The notes beneath the pieces were generated by a model, which ran no database searches, was not told the origin of the DNA, and saw only the letters and a program-made list of their open reading frames with translations. A DNA stretch of 64,000 bases from Prostheceraeus crozeri (lineage: Eukaryota > Platyhelminthes > Polycladida > Euryleptidae): NCBI GenBank assembly GCA_907163375.1, contig CAJQUW010012505.1, positions 1-64,000 on the forward strand, in the 5' to 3' direction. Shown here one piece after another: positions 52,331 to 64,000 of this stretch (its first letter is position 1; each line of letters starts with the position of its first letter). The translations under genes and the position numbers were made by a program.

Positions 52331-55099
52331 AGGTGGCCCTTTTAATTCGTGAGGGGCCTTTTGAGATTGTAAAGGGGCCCTTTTGAGACTGCGAAGGGGC
52401 CCCTTTTAGATCGTAAGGGGCGCCCTAACGAGACTACGAAGGGGCCCCTCAAAGATCGTGAGGGGGCCCTTTTGAGACTGCGAAGGGGTCCCTTTAAGAT
52501 CGTGAGGGGCCTTTTGAGATTGTAAAGGTGCCCTTTTGAGACTGCGAAGGGGCCCTTTTGAGATTGTGAAGGGGCCCTTCTAAGATCGTGAGGGGTCTTT
52601 TGAGATTGTAAAGGGGCCTTTTGAGATTGTAAAGGGGCCCTTTTGAGACTGCGAAGGGGCCCTTTTGAGATTGTAAAGGGGCCTTTTGAAACTGCGAAGG
52701 GGCCCCTTTAAGATCGTGAGGGGTCTTTTGAGATTGTAAAGGGGCCTTTTGAGATTGTAAAGGGGCCCTTTTGAGACTGCGAAGGGGCCCTTTTGAGATT
52801 GTAAAGGGGCCTTTTGAAACTGCGAAGGGGCCCCTTTAAGATCGTAAGGGGCCTTTTGAGATTGTAAAGGTGCCCTTTCGAGACTGCGAAGGGGCCCCTT
52901 TAAGATCGTAAGGGGGCCCTTTTGAGACTGCGAATGGTCCCTTCTAAGATAGTGAGGAGCCCTTATGAGATCGTGAAGGGGCCTTTTGAGATTGTAAAGG
53001 GGCTCTTTTGAGACTGCGAAGGGGCCCTTTTGAGATTGTGAAGGGGCCCTTCTAAGATCGTGAGGGGTCTTTTGAGATTGTAAAGGGGCCTTTTGAGATT
53101 GTAAAGGGGCCCTTTTGAGACTGCGAAGGGGCCCTTTTGAGATTGTAAAGGGGCCTTTTGAAACTGCGAAGGGGCCCCTTTAAGATCGTAAGGGGCCTTT
53201 TGAGATTGTAAAGGTGCCCTTTCGAGACTGCGAAGGGGCCCCTTTAAGATCGTAAGGGGCCCTTTTAAGACTGCGAATGGTCCCTTCTAAGATAGTGAGG
53301 AGCCCTTATGAGATCGTGAAGGGGCCTTTTGAGATTGTAAAGGGGCTCTTTTGAGACTGCGAAGGGGCCCCTTTTAGATCGTAAGGGGCGCCCTTTCGAG
53401 ACTACGAAGGGGCCCCTCAAAGATCGTGAGGGAGCCCTTTTGAGACTGCGAAGGGGCCCCTTTAAGATAGTGAGGGGGTCCCCTTAAGATCGTGACGGTC
53501 CCTTTTGAGATTGTGAAGGAGCCCTTCTAAGATAGTGAGGAGCCCTTATGAGATCGTGAAGGGGCATTTTGAGATTGTAAAGGGGCCCTTTTGAGATTGC
53601 GAAGGGGCCCCTTTTAGATCGTGAGGGGGCCCTTTTGAGACTACGAAGGGGCCCCTTTTGAGACTACGAAGGGGCCCCTTTAAGATCGTAAGGGCCCTTT
53701 TGAGATTGTAAAGGTGCCCTTTTGAGACTGCGAAGGGCCCCTTTAAGATCGTAAGGGGGCCCTTCTAAGATCGTGAGGGGTCTTTTACGATTGTGATCCC
53801 TTCTAATATCGTGAGGGGCCTTTTGAGATTGTAAAGGGTTCCTTTTGAGACTTCGAAGGAGGCCCTTTTAGATCGTGAGGGGCCTTTTGAGATTGTAAAG
53901 GGGCCCTTTTGAGACTGCGAAGTGGCCCCTTTAAGATCGTGAGGGGCCCTTTTGAGATTGTAAAGGTGTCCTTTTGAGACTGCGAAGGGGCCCTTTTGAG
54001 ATTGTGAAGGGGCCCTTCTAAGATCGTGAGGGGCCTTTTGAGATTGTAAAGGGTCCCTTTTGAGACTGCGAAGGGGCCCTTTTGAGACTGCGAAGGTTCC
54101 CCTTTTAGATCGTAAGGGGGCCCTTTCGAGACTACGAAGGGGCCCCTCAAAGATCGTGAGGGTGCCCTTTTGAGACTGCGAAGGGGCCCCTTTAAGATAG
54201 TGAGGGGGTCCCTTTAAGATCGTGACGGCCCCTTTTGAGATTGTGAAGGAGCCCTTCTAAGATAGTGAGGGGTCCCTTAAAGATCGTGAGGAGCCCTTAT
54301 GAGATCGTGAAGCAGCCCTTATGAGATCGTGAAGGGGCCCTTATGAGATCGTTAAGGGGATTTTTGAGATCGTGAACGGGCTTTTTGAGATTGTACAGGG
54401 GCACTTTCGAGACTGCGAAGGGGCCCCTTTAAGATCGTAAGGGGGCCCTTTTGAGACTGCGAATGGTCCCTTCTAAGATAGTGAGGAGCCCTTATGAGAT
54501 CGTGAAGGGGCCCTTGAGATTGTAAAGGGGCCCTTTTGAGACTGCGAAGGGGCCCCTTTTAGATCGTAAGGGGCGCCCTAACGAGACTACGAAAGGGCCC
54601 CTCAAAGATCGTGAGGGGGCCCTTTTGAGACTGCGAAGGGGCCCCTTTAAGATAGTGAGGGGGTCCCTTTAAGATCGTGACGGTCCCTTTCGAGATTGTG
54701 AAGGAGCCTTCTAAGATAGTGAGGGGCCCTTTGAGATCGTGAGGAGCCCTTATGAGATCGTGAAGGGGCCCTTATGAGATCGTGAAGGGGCCCTTATGAG
54801 ATCGTGAAGGGGCTTTTTCAGATTGTAAAGGGGCACTTTCGAGACTACGAAGAAGCCCCTTTAAGATCGTAAGGTGGCCCTTTTGAGACTGCGAAGGCCT
54901 TCTAAGATAGTGAGGAGCCCTTATGAGATCGTGAAGGGGCCTTTTGAGATTGTAAAGGGGCCCTTTTGAGACTGCGAAGGGGCCCCTTTTGAGATTGTGA
55001 AGAGGCCCTTCTAAGATCGTGAGGGGCCTTTTGAGATTGTAAAGGGTTCCTTTTGAGACTTCGAAGGAGGCCCTTTTAGATCGTGAAGGGGCCCTTGAG

Positions 55100-56050
55100 A
55101 TTGTAAAGGGGCCCTTTTGAGACTGCGAAGGGTCCCCTTTAAGATCGTGAGGGGCCTTTTGAGATTGTAAAAGTGCCCTTTTGAGACAGCGAAGGGGCCC
55201 CTTTAAGATCGTAAGGGGGCCCTTTTGAGACTGCGAAGGGGCCCTTTTGAGATTGTGAAGGGCCCCTTCTAAGATCGTGAGGGGTCTTTTGAGATTGTAA
55301 AGGGGCCTTTTGAGATTGTAAAGGGGCCCTTTTCCTTTTGAGATTGTAAAGGGGCCCTTTTGAGACTGCGAAGGGGCACTTCTAAGATCGTGAGGGGCCT
55401 TTTGAGAGTGTAAAGGTCCCTTTAAGATAGTGAGGGGGTCCCTTTAAGATCGTGACGGTCCCTTTTGAGATTGTGAAGGAGCCCTTCTAAGATAGTGAGG
55501 AGCCCTTATGAGATCGTGAAGGGGCCTTTTGAGATTGTAAAGGGGCCCTTTTGAGACTGCGAAGGGGCCCCTTTTAGATCGTAAGGGGCGCCCTAACGAG
55601 ACTACGAAGGGGCCCCTCAAAGATCGTGAGGGGGCCCTTTTGAGACTGCGAGGGGGACCCTTTAAGATAGTAAAGGGGTCCTTTTGAGACTGCGAAGGGG
55701 CCCTTTTGAGATTGTGAAGGGGCACTTCTAAGATCGTGAGGGGCCTTTTGAGAGTGTAAAGGGTCCCTTTTGAGACTGCGAAGGGGCCCTTTTGAGACTG
55801 CGAAGGTTCCCCTTTTAGATCGTAAGGGGGCCCTTTCGAGACTACGAAGGGGCCCCTCAAAGATCGTGAGTGGCCTTTTGAGACTGCGAAGGGGCCCCTT
55901 TAAGATAGTGAGGGGGTCCCTTTAAGATCGTGACGGTCCCTTTTGAGATTGTGAAGGAGCCCTTCTAAGATAGTGAGGAGCCCTTATGAGATCGTGAAGG
56001 GGCCTTTTGAGATTGTAAAGGGGCCCTTTTGAGACTGCGAAGGGGCCCCT
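55100..56050. repeat. Higher-order block, copy repeated 6.3 kb downstream
   Basis: The rare variant GTAAAAGTGCCC followed by GAGACAGCGAAGG occurs at about 55168 and about 61468. The surrounding monomer order matches over several hundred bp on either side, an offset of 6300 bp. One of the two copies has a few monomers more in the middle. Confidence 0.8.
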
Positions 56051-56397
56051 TTTAGATCGTAAGGGGCGCCCTAACGAGACTACTAAGGGGCCCCTCAAAG
56101 ATCGTCAGGGGGCCCTTTTGAGACTGCGGGGGGACCCTTTAAGATAGTGAGGGGTTCCCTTTAAGATCGTGACGGTCCCTTTTGAGATTGTGAAGGAGCC
56201 TTCTAAGATAGTGAGGGGCCCTTTGAGATCGTGAAGGGCCTTTTTCAGATTGTAAAGGGGCACTTTCGAGACTGCGAAGGGGCCCCTTTAAGATCGTAAG
56301 GGGGCCCTTTTGAGACTGCGAAAGGGTCCCTTTAAGATCTTAAGGGGGCCTTTTTGAGACTGCGAAGGGTCCCTTTTGAGATTGTGAAGAGGCCCTT

Positions 56398-56870
56398 CTA
56401 AGATCGTGAGGGGCCTTTTGAGATTGTAAAGGGTTCCTTTTGAGACTGCGAAGGGGTCCCTTTAAGATCGTGAGGGGGCCCTTTTGAGACTGCGAAGGGG
56501 CCCTTTTGAGATTGTGAAGGGGCCCTTCTAAGATAGTGAGGAGCCCTTATGAGATCGTGAAGGGGCCTTTTGAGATTGTAAAGGGGCCCTTTTGAGACTG
56601 CGAAGGGGCCCCTTTTAGATCGTAAGGGGCGCCCTAACGGGACTACGAAGGGGCCCCTCAAAGATCGTAAGGGGCCCTTTTGAGACTGCGAAGGGGCCCC
56701 TTTAAGATAGTGAGGGGGTTCCTTTAAGATCGTGGACGGTCCCTTTTGAGATTGTGAAGGAGCCTTCTAAGATAGTGAGGGGCCCTTTGAGATCGTGAGA
56801 GCCCTTATGAGATCGTGAAGGGGCCCTTATGAGATCGTGAAGGGCCTTTTTCAGATTGTAAAGGGGCACT
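56398..56870. repeat. Higher-order block marked by CCTAACGGGACTAC
   Basis: The marker occurs at about 56632, 58464 and 63142 (elsewhere in the array the same position reads CCTAACGAGACTAC). The 58.2-58.7 and 62.9-63.4 kb copies also share GATATTGAGG, so they are closest to each other. Offsets are 1832 and 4678 bp. Confidence 0.8.
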
Positions 56871-59800
56871 TTCGAGACTGCGAAGGGGTCCCTTTAAGAT
56901 CTTAAGGGGGCCTTTTTGAGACTGCGAAGGGTCCCTTTTGAGATTGTGAAGAGGCCCTTCTAAGATCGTGAGGGGCATTTTGAGATTGTAAAGGGTTCCT
57001 TTTGAGACTGCGAAGGGGTCCCTTTAAGATCGTGAGGGGCCTTTTGAGATTGTAAAGGTGCCCTTTTGAGACTGCGAAGGGGCCCCTTTAAGATCGTAAG
57101 GGGCCCTTTTGAGACTGCGAAGGGGCCCTTTTGAGATTGTGAAGGGGCCCTTCTAAGATCGTGAGGGGCCTTTTGAGATTGTAAAGGGGCCTTTTGAGAT
57201 TGTAAAGGGTTCCTTTTGAGACTTCGAAGGTGGCCCTTTTAGATCGTGAGGGGCCTTTTGAGATTGTAAAGGGGCCCTTTTGAGACTGCGAAGTGGCCCC
57301 TTTAAGATCGTGAGGGGCCCTTTTGAGATTGTAAAGGGGCCTTTTGAGATTGTAAAGGGGCCCTTTTGAGACTGCGAAGGGGCCCCTTTTAGATCGTAAG
57401 GGGCGCCCTAACGAGACTACGAAGGGGCCCCTCAAAGATCGTGAGGGGGCCCTTTTGAGACTGCGAAGGGGTCCCTTTAAGATCGTGAGGGGCCTTTTGA
57501 GATTGTAAAGGGGCCCTTTTGAGACTGCGAAGGGGCCCTTTTGAGATTGTGAAGGGGCCCTTCTAAGATCGTGAGGGGCCTTTTGAGATTGTAAAGGGTC
57601 CCTTTTGAGACTGCGAAGGGGCCCTTTTGAGACTGCGAAGGTTCCCCTTTTAGATCGTAAGGGGGCCCTTTCGAGACTACGAAGGGGCCCCTCAAAGATC
57701 GTGAGTGGCCTTTTGAGACTGCGAAGGGGCCCCTTTAAGATAGTGAGGGGTCCCTTTAAGATCGTGACGGTCCCTTTTGAGATTGTGAAGGGCCGTTCTA
57801 AGATAGTGAGGAGCCCTTATGAGATCGTGAAGGGGCCTTTTGAGATTGTAAAGGGGCCCTTTTGAGACTGCGAAGGGGCCCCTTTTAGATCGTAAGGGGC
57901 GCCCTAACGAGACTACGAAGGGGCCCCTCAAAGATCGTGAGGGGGCCCTTTTGAGACTGCGGGGGGGACCCTTTAAGATAGTGAGGGGGTTCCTTTAAGA
58001 TCGTGACGGTCCCTTTTGAGATTGTGAAGGAGCCTTCTAAGATAGTGAGGGGCCCTTTGAGATCGTGAAGGGCCTTTTTCAGATTGTAAAGGGGCACTTT
58101 CGAGACTGCGAAGGGGCCCCTTTAAGATCGTAAGGGGGCCCTTTTGAGACTGCGAAAGGGTCCCTTTAAGATCTTAAGGGGGCCTTTTTGAGACTGCGAA
58201 GGGTCCCTTTTGAGATTGTGAAGAGGCCCTTCTAAAGATCGTGAGGGGCCTTTTGAGATTGTAAAGGGTTCCTTTTGAGACTGCGAAGGGGACCCTTTAA
58301 GATCGTGAGGGGGCCCTTTTGAGACTGCGAAGGGGCCCTTTTGAGATTGTGAAGGGCCCTTCTAAGATAGTGAGGAGCCCTTATGAGATCGTGAAGGGGC
58401 CTTTTGAGATTGTAAAGGGGCCCTTTTGAGACTGCGAAGGGGCCCCTTTTAGATCGTAAGGGGCGCCCTAACGGGACTACGAAGGGGCCCCTCAAAGATC
58501 GTGAGGGGGCCCTTTTGAGACTGCGAAGGGGCCCCTTTAAGATATTGAGGGGTTCCTTTAAGATCGTGACGGTCCCTTTTGAGATTGTGAAGGAGCCTTC
58601 TAAGATAGTGAGGGGCCCTTTGAGATCGTGAGAGCCCTTATGAGATCGTGAAGGGGCCCTTATGAGATCGTGAAGGGCCTTTTTCAGATTGTAAAGGGGC
58701 ACTTTCGAGACTGCGAAGGGGTCCCTTTAAGATCTTAAGGGGGCCTTTTTGAGACTGCGAAGGGTCCCTTTTGAGATTGTGAAGAGGCCCTTCTAAGATC
58801 GTGAGGGGCCTTTTGAGATTGTAAAGGGTTTCCTTTTGAGACTGCGAAGGGGGGGGTCCCTTTAAGATCGTGAGGGGCCTTTTGAGATTGTAAAGGTGCC
58901 CTTTTGAGACTGCGAAGGGGCCCCTTTAAGATCGTAAGGGGCCCTTTTGAGACTGCGAAGGGGCCCTTTTGAGATTGTGAAGGGGCCCTTCTAAGATCGT
59001 GAGGGGCCTTTTGAGATTGTAAAGGGGCCCTTTTGAGACTGCGAAGTGGCCCCTTTAAGATCGTGAGGGGCCCTTTTGAGATTGTAAAGGGGCCTTTTGA
59101 GATTGTAAAGGGGCCCTTTTGAGACTGCGAAGGGGCCCCTTTTAGATCGTAAGGGGCGCCCTAACGAGACTACGAAGGGGCCCCTCAAAGATCGTGAGGG
59201 GGCCCTTTTGAGACTGCGAAGGGGTCCCTTTAAGATCGTGAGGGGCCTTTTGAGATTGTAAAGGTGCCCTTTTGAGACTGCGAAGGGGCCCTTTTGAGAT
59301 TGTGAAGGGGCCCTTCTAAGATCGTGAGGGGTCTTTTGAGATTGTAAAGGGGCCTTTTGAGATTGTAAAGGGGCCCTTTTGAGACTGCGAAGGGGCCCTT
59401 TTGAGATTGTAAAGGGGCCTTTTGAAACTGCGAAGGGGCCCCTTTAAGATCGTAAGGGGCCTTTTGAGATTGTAAAGGTGCCCTTTTGAGACTGCGAAGG
59501 GGCCCTTTTGAGATTGTAAAGGGGCCTTTCGAGACTACGAAGGGGCCCCTTTAAGATCGTAAGGGGCCTTTTGAGATTGTGAAGGTGCCCTTTTGAGACT
59601 GCGAAGGGGCCCCTTAAAGATCGTAAGGGGGCCCTTCTAAGATCGTGAGGGGTCTTTTACGATTGTGAAGGGGCCCTTCTAAGATCGTGAGGGGCCTTTT
59701 GAGATTGTAAAGGGTTCCTTTTGAGACTTCGAAGGAGGCCCTTTTAGATCGTGAGGGGCCTTTTGAGATTGTAAAGGGGCCCTTTTGAGACTGCGAAGTG

Positions 59801-62800
59801 GCCCCTTTAAGATCGTGAGGGGCCCTTTTGAGATTGTAAAGGGGTCCTTTTGAGACTGCGAAGGGGCCCTATTGAGATTGTGAAGGGGCCCTTCTAAGAT
59901 CGTGAGGGGCCTTTTGAGATTGTAAAGGGTCCCTTTTGAGACTGCGAAGGGGCCCTTTTGAGACTGCGAAGGTTCCCCTTTTAGATCGTAAGGGGGCCCT
60001 TTCGAGACTACGAAGGGGCCCCTCAAAGATCGTGAGGGGGCCCTTTTGAGACTGCGAAGGGGCCCCTTTAAGATAGTGAGGGGGTCCCTTTAAGATCGTG
60101 ACGGCCCCTTTTGAGATTGTGAAGGGGCCCTTCTAAGATAGTGAGGGGTCCCTTAAAGATCGTGAGGAGCCCTTATGAGATCGTGAAGGAGCCCTTATGA
60201 GATCGTGAAGGGGCCCTTATGAGATCGTTAAGGGGATTTTTGAGATCGTGAACGGGCTTTTTGAGATTGTACAGGGGCACTTTCGAGACTGTGAAGGGGC
60301 CCCTTTAAGATCGTAAGGGGGCCCTTTTGAGATTGCGAAGGGACCCCTCAAAGATCGTGAGGGGGCCTTTTTGAGACTGCGAAGGGGCCCCTTTAGGATA
60401 GTGAGGGGGTCCCTTTAAGATCGTGACGATCCCTTTTGAGATTGTGAAGGAGCCCTTCTAAGATAGTGAGGAGCCCTTATGAGATTGTAAAGGGGCACTT
60501 TCGAGACTGCGAAGGGGCCCCTTTAAGATCGTAAGGGGGCCCTTTTGAGACTGCGAATGGTCCCTTCTAAGATAGTGAGGAGCCCTTATGAGATTGTACA
60601 GGGGCACTTTCGAGACTGTGAAGGGGCCCCTTTTAGATCGTAAGGGGCGCCCTAACGAGACTACGAAGGGGCCCCTCAAAGATCGTGAGGGGGCCCTTTT
60701 GAGACTGCGAAGGGGCCCCTTTAAGATAGTGAGGGGGTCCCTTTAAGATCGTGACGGTCCCTTTCGAGATTGTGAAGGAGCCTTCTAAGATAGTGAGGGG
60801 CCCTTTGAGATCGTGAGGAGCCCTTATGAGATCGTGAAGGGGCCCTTATGAGATCGTGAAGGGGCCTATTCAGATTGTAAGGGGGCACTTTTCGAGACTA
60901 CGAAAGAGCCCCTGACTACGAAGAAGACACCGAAGAACTCCTTTAAGATCGTAAGGTGGCCCTTTTGAGACTGCGAATGGTCCGTTCTAAGATAGTGAGG
61001 AGCCCTTATGAGATCGTGAAGGGGCCTTTTGAGATTGTAAAGGGGCCCTTTTGAGACTGCGAAGGGGCCCCTTTTGAGATTGTGAAGAGGCCCTTCTAAG
61101 ATCGTGAGGGGCCTTTTGAGATTGTAAAGGGTTCCTTTTGAGACTTCGAAGGAGGCCCTTTTAGATCGTGAGGGGCCTTTTGAGATTGTAAAGGGGCCCT
61201 TTTGAGACTGCGAAGGGTCCCCTTTAAGATCGTGAGGGGCCTTTTGAGATTGTAAAGGTGCCCTTTTGAGACTGCGAAGGGGCCCTTTTGAGATTTATGA
61301 AGAGGCCCTTCTAAGATCGTGAGGGGCCTTTTGAGATTGTAAAGGGTTCCTTTTGAGACTTCGAAGGAGGCCCTTTTAGATCGTGAGGGGCCTTTTGAGA
61401 TTGTAAAGGGGCCCTTTTGAGACTGCGAAGGGTCCCCTTTAAGATCGTGAGGGGCCTTTTGAGATTGTAAAAGTGCCCTTTTGAGACAGCGAAGGGGCCC
61501 CTTTAAGATCGTAAGGGGGCCCTTTTGAGACTGCGAAGGGGCCCTTTTGAGATTGTGAAGGGCCCCTTCTAAGATCGTGAGGGGTCTTTTGAGATTGTAA
61601 AGGGGCCTTTTGAGATTGTAAAGGGGCCCTTTTGAGACTGCGAAGGGGCCCTTTTGAGATTGTAAAGGGGCCTTTTGAAACTGCGAAGGGGCACTTCTAA
61701 GATCGTGAGGGGCCTTTTGAGAGTGTAAAGGTCCCTTTAAGATAGTGAGGGGGTCCCTTTAAGATCGTGACGGTCCCTTTTGAGATTGTGAAGGAGCCCT
61801 TCTAAGATAGTGAGGAGCCCTTATGAGATCGTGAAGGGGCCTTTTGAGATTGTAAAGGGGCCCTTTTGAGACTGCGAAGGGGCCCCTTTTAGATCGTAAG
61901 GGGCGCCCTAACGAGACTACGAAGGGGCCCCTCAAAGATCGTGAGGGGGCCCTTTTGAGACTGCGAGGGGGACCCTTTAAGATAGTAAAGGGGCCCTTTT
62001 GAGATTGTGAAGGGGCACCTCTAAGATCGTGAGGGGCCTTTTGAGAGTGTAAAGGGTCCCTTTTGAGACTGCGAAGGTTCCCCTTTTAGATCGTAAGGGG
62101 GCCCTTTCGAGACTACGAAGGGGCCCCTCAAAGATCGTGAGTGGCCTTTTGAGACTGCGAAGGGGCCCCTTTAAGATAGTGAGGGGGTCCCTTTAAGATC
62201 GTGACGGTCCCTTTTGAGATTGTGAAGGAGCCCTTCTAAGATAGTGAGGAGCCCTTATGAGATCGTGAAGGGGCCTTTTGAGATTGTAAAGGGGCCCTTT
62301 TGAGACTGCGAAGGGGCCCCTTTTAGATCGTAAGGGGCGCCCTAACGAGACTACGAAGGGGCCCCTCAAAGATCGTGAGGGGGCCCTTTTGAGACTGCGG
62401 GGGGGCCCTTTAAGATAGTGAGGGGATCCCTTTAAGATCGTGACGGTCCCTTTTGAGATTGTGAAGGAGCCTTCTAAGATAGTGAGGAGCGCTTATGAGA
62501 TCGTGAAGGGGCCTTTTGAGATTGTAAAGGGGCCCTTTTGAGACTGCGAAGGGGGCCCTTTTAGATCGTAAGGGGCCCCTTTCGAGACTACGAAGGGGCC
62601 CCTCAAAGATCGTGAGGGGGCCCTTTTGAGACTGCGAAGGGGCCCCTTTAAGATAGTGAGGGGGTTCCTTTAAGATCGTGACGGTCCCTTTTGAGATTGT
62701 GAAGGAGCCTTCTAAGATAGTGAGGGGCCCTTTGAGATCGTGAAGGGCCTTTTTCAGATTGTAAAGGGGCACTTTCGAGACTGCGAAGGGGCCCCTTTAA

Positions 62801-64000
62801 GATCGTAAGGGGGCCCTTTTGAGACTGCGAAAGGGTCCCTTTAAGATCTTAAGGGGGCCTTTTTGAGACTCCGAAGGGTCCCTTTTGAGATTGTGAAGAG
62901 GCCCTTCTAAGATCGTGAGGGGCCTTTTCAGATTGTAAAGGGTTCCTTTTGAGACTGCGAAGGGGTCCCTTTAAGATCGTGAGGGGGCCCTTTTGAGACT
63001 GCGAAGGGGCCCTTTTGAGATTGTGAAGGGGCCCTTCTAAGATAGTGAGGAGCCCTTATGAGATCGTGAAGGGGCCTTTTGAGATTGTAAAGGGGCCCTT
63101 TTGAGACTGCGAAGGGGCCCCTTTTAGATCGTAAGGGGCGCCCTAACGGGACTACGAAGGGGCCCCTCAAAGATCGTGAGGGGGCCCTTTTGAGACTGCG
63201 AAGGGGCCCCTTTAAGATATTGAGGGGGTTCCTTTAAGATCGTGACGGTCCCTTTTGAGATTGTGAAGGAGCCTTCTAAGATAGTGAGGGGCCCTTTGAG
63301 ATCGTGAGAGCCCTTATGAGATCGTGAAGGGGCCCTTATGAGATCGTGAAGGGCCTTTTTCAGATTGTAAAGGGGCACTTTCGAGACTGCGAAGGGGTCC
63401 CTTTAAGATCTTAAGGGGGCCTTTTTGAGACTGCGAAGGGTCCCTTTTGAGATTGTGAAGAGGCCCTTCTAAGATCGTGAGGGGCCTTTTGAGATTGTAA
63501 AGGGTTCCTTTTGAGACTGCGAAGGGGTCCCTTTAAGATCGTGAGGGGCCTTTTGAGATTGTAAAGGTGCCCTTTTGAGACTGCGAAGGGGCCCCTTTAA
63601 GATCGTAAGGGGCCCTTTTGAGACTGCGAAGGGGCCCTTTTGAGATTGTGAAGGGGCCCTTCTAAGATCGTGAGGGGCCTTTTGAGATTGTAAAGGGTTC
63701 CTTTTGAGACTTCGAAGGAGGCCCTTTTAGATCGTGAGGGGCCTTTTGAGATTGTGAAGGAGCCCTTTTGAGACTGCGAAGGGGCCCCTTTAAGATCGTG
63801 ACGGCCCCTTGTGAGATTGTGAAGGGGCCCTTCTAAGATAGTGAGGGGTCCCTTAAAGATCGTGAGGAGCCCTTATGAGATCGTGAAAGGGCCCTTTTGA
63901 GAGTACGAAGGGCCCCTCAAAATAGTGAAGGGGCCCTTTTGAGACTGCGAAGGGGCCCCTTTAAGATTGTGAGGGGCCCTTCTAAGATAGTGAGGGTCCC

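Larger units (their letters stand above)
47150..64000. repeat. Giant minisatellite, 20-22 bp monomers with higher-order repeats
   Basis: About 800 monomers of the form GGGGCCC(C) plus TTTTGAGATTGTGAA or variants (TTTTGAGACTGCGAA, TTTAAGATCGTGAG, TTCTAAGATAGTGAG, TTATGAGATCGTGAAG). Half of the monomers carry the self-complementary AAGGGGCCCCTT. Groups of variant monomers recur as longer blocks of 0.5-1.5 kb. The array reaches the window end, so its real length is greater. Open frames of up to 156 codons on the minus strand are caused by 21 being a multiple of three and are not genes. Confidence 0.97.

Noticed and set aside
47257-63378. Many minus-strand open frames (up to 156 codons) with heptapeptides such as GPLTILK and APSQSQK
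   Set aside because: They follow from the 21 bp monomer length and lack of stops in the monomer; frames begin and end wherever a monomer of 20 or 22 bp occurs. No gene signals.
47150-64000. CRISPR-like array
   Set aside because: There are no unique spacers, the units are contiguous variants of one monomer, and the context is eukaryotic.

Overview
The window is eukaryotic, most likely from an invertebrate animal. It is AT-rich outside two GC-rich repeat regions, uses the standard genetic code, and shows no operons, ribosome binding sites, tRNA or rRNA genes. No host gene can be supported. Almost everything recognisable is a mobile element or tandem repeat: a Polinton/Maverick fossil, two LTR retrotransposon fossils (Ty3/gypsy-type and one with Ty1/copia-like domain order), at least six LINEs, three Tc1/mariner-superfamily copies, a 3.6 kb long-terminal-inverted-repeat element, and a minisatellite array of about 17 kb that runs off the right edge. 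The species cannot be named from the sequence.

Layout. 0.2-0.56 kb: 69-70 bp tandem repeat. 0.6-2.25 kb: gypsy RT, RNase H and integrase on the minus strand. 2.25-2.51 kb: small copy of the element that heads the large satellite. 3.5-3.9 kb: mariner-like relic. 3.9-26.0 kb: Polinton fossil with packaging ATPase, integrase with chromodomain and penton-like capsid gene on the plus strand, and protein-primed DNA polymerase B on the minus strand. It is interrupted at 13.04-18.60 kb by LINEs and at 18.825-22.431 kb by the 3.6 kb element. 26.6-29.4 kb: gypsy gag and protease, minus strand, interrupted by a complete-ended Tc1/mariner-superfamily transposon (27.562-29.174 kb). 29.4-31.5 and 39.25-39.9 kb: copia-like fossil, split by LINE C (31.5-39.25 kb), itself split by nearly whole LINE B (33.53-37.42 kb). 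40.0-40.3 kb: Tc1 relic. 43.1-45.5 kb: LINE D. 46.7-47.04 kb: LINE RT relic. 47.04-64.0 kb: minisatellite of 20-22 bp monomers with higher-order organisation.

The window reads as a stack of insertions. The gypsy pieces on both sides of the Polinton have the same strand and complementary domain content, so one gypsy copy was probably split by the Polinton and its passengers. The strongest candidates for something undescribed are the following. (1) The 3.6 kb element has TIRs of 583 and 523 bp, AG...CT ends, an exact 6 bp target duplication inside the Polinton polymerase gene, a TATA promoter, a duplicated 258 bp structured block and a coiled-coil ORF, but no recognisable transposase. (2) The giant minisatellite begins with the same head sequence as a small dispersed element 45 kb away, which suggests a satellite born from repeats inside a mobile element. 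(3) A Tc1/mariner-superfamily transposase has 45 residues between its second and third catalytic acids. Two host-neutral features recur: recent tandem copying of single segments (about 740 bp in the Polinton ATPase region, 256 bp in LINE C) and (ATT)n tracts at LINE ends.
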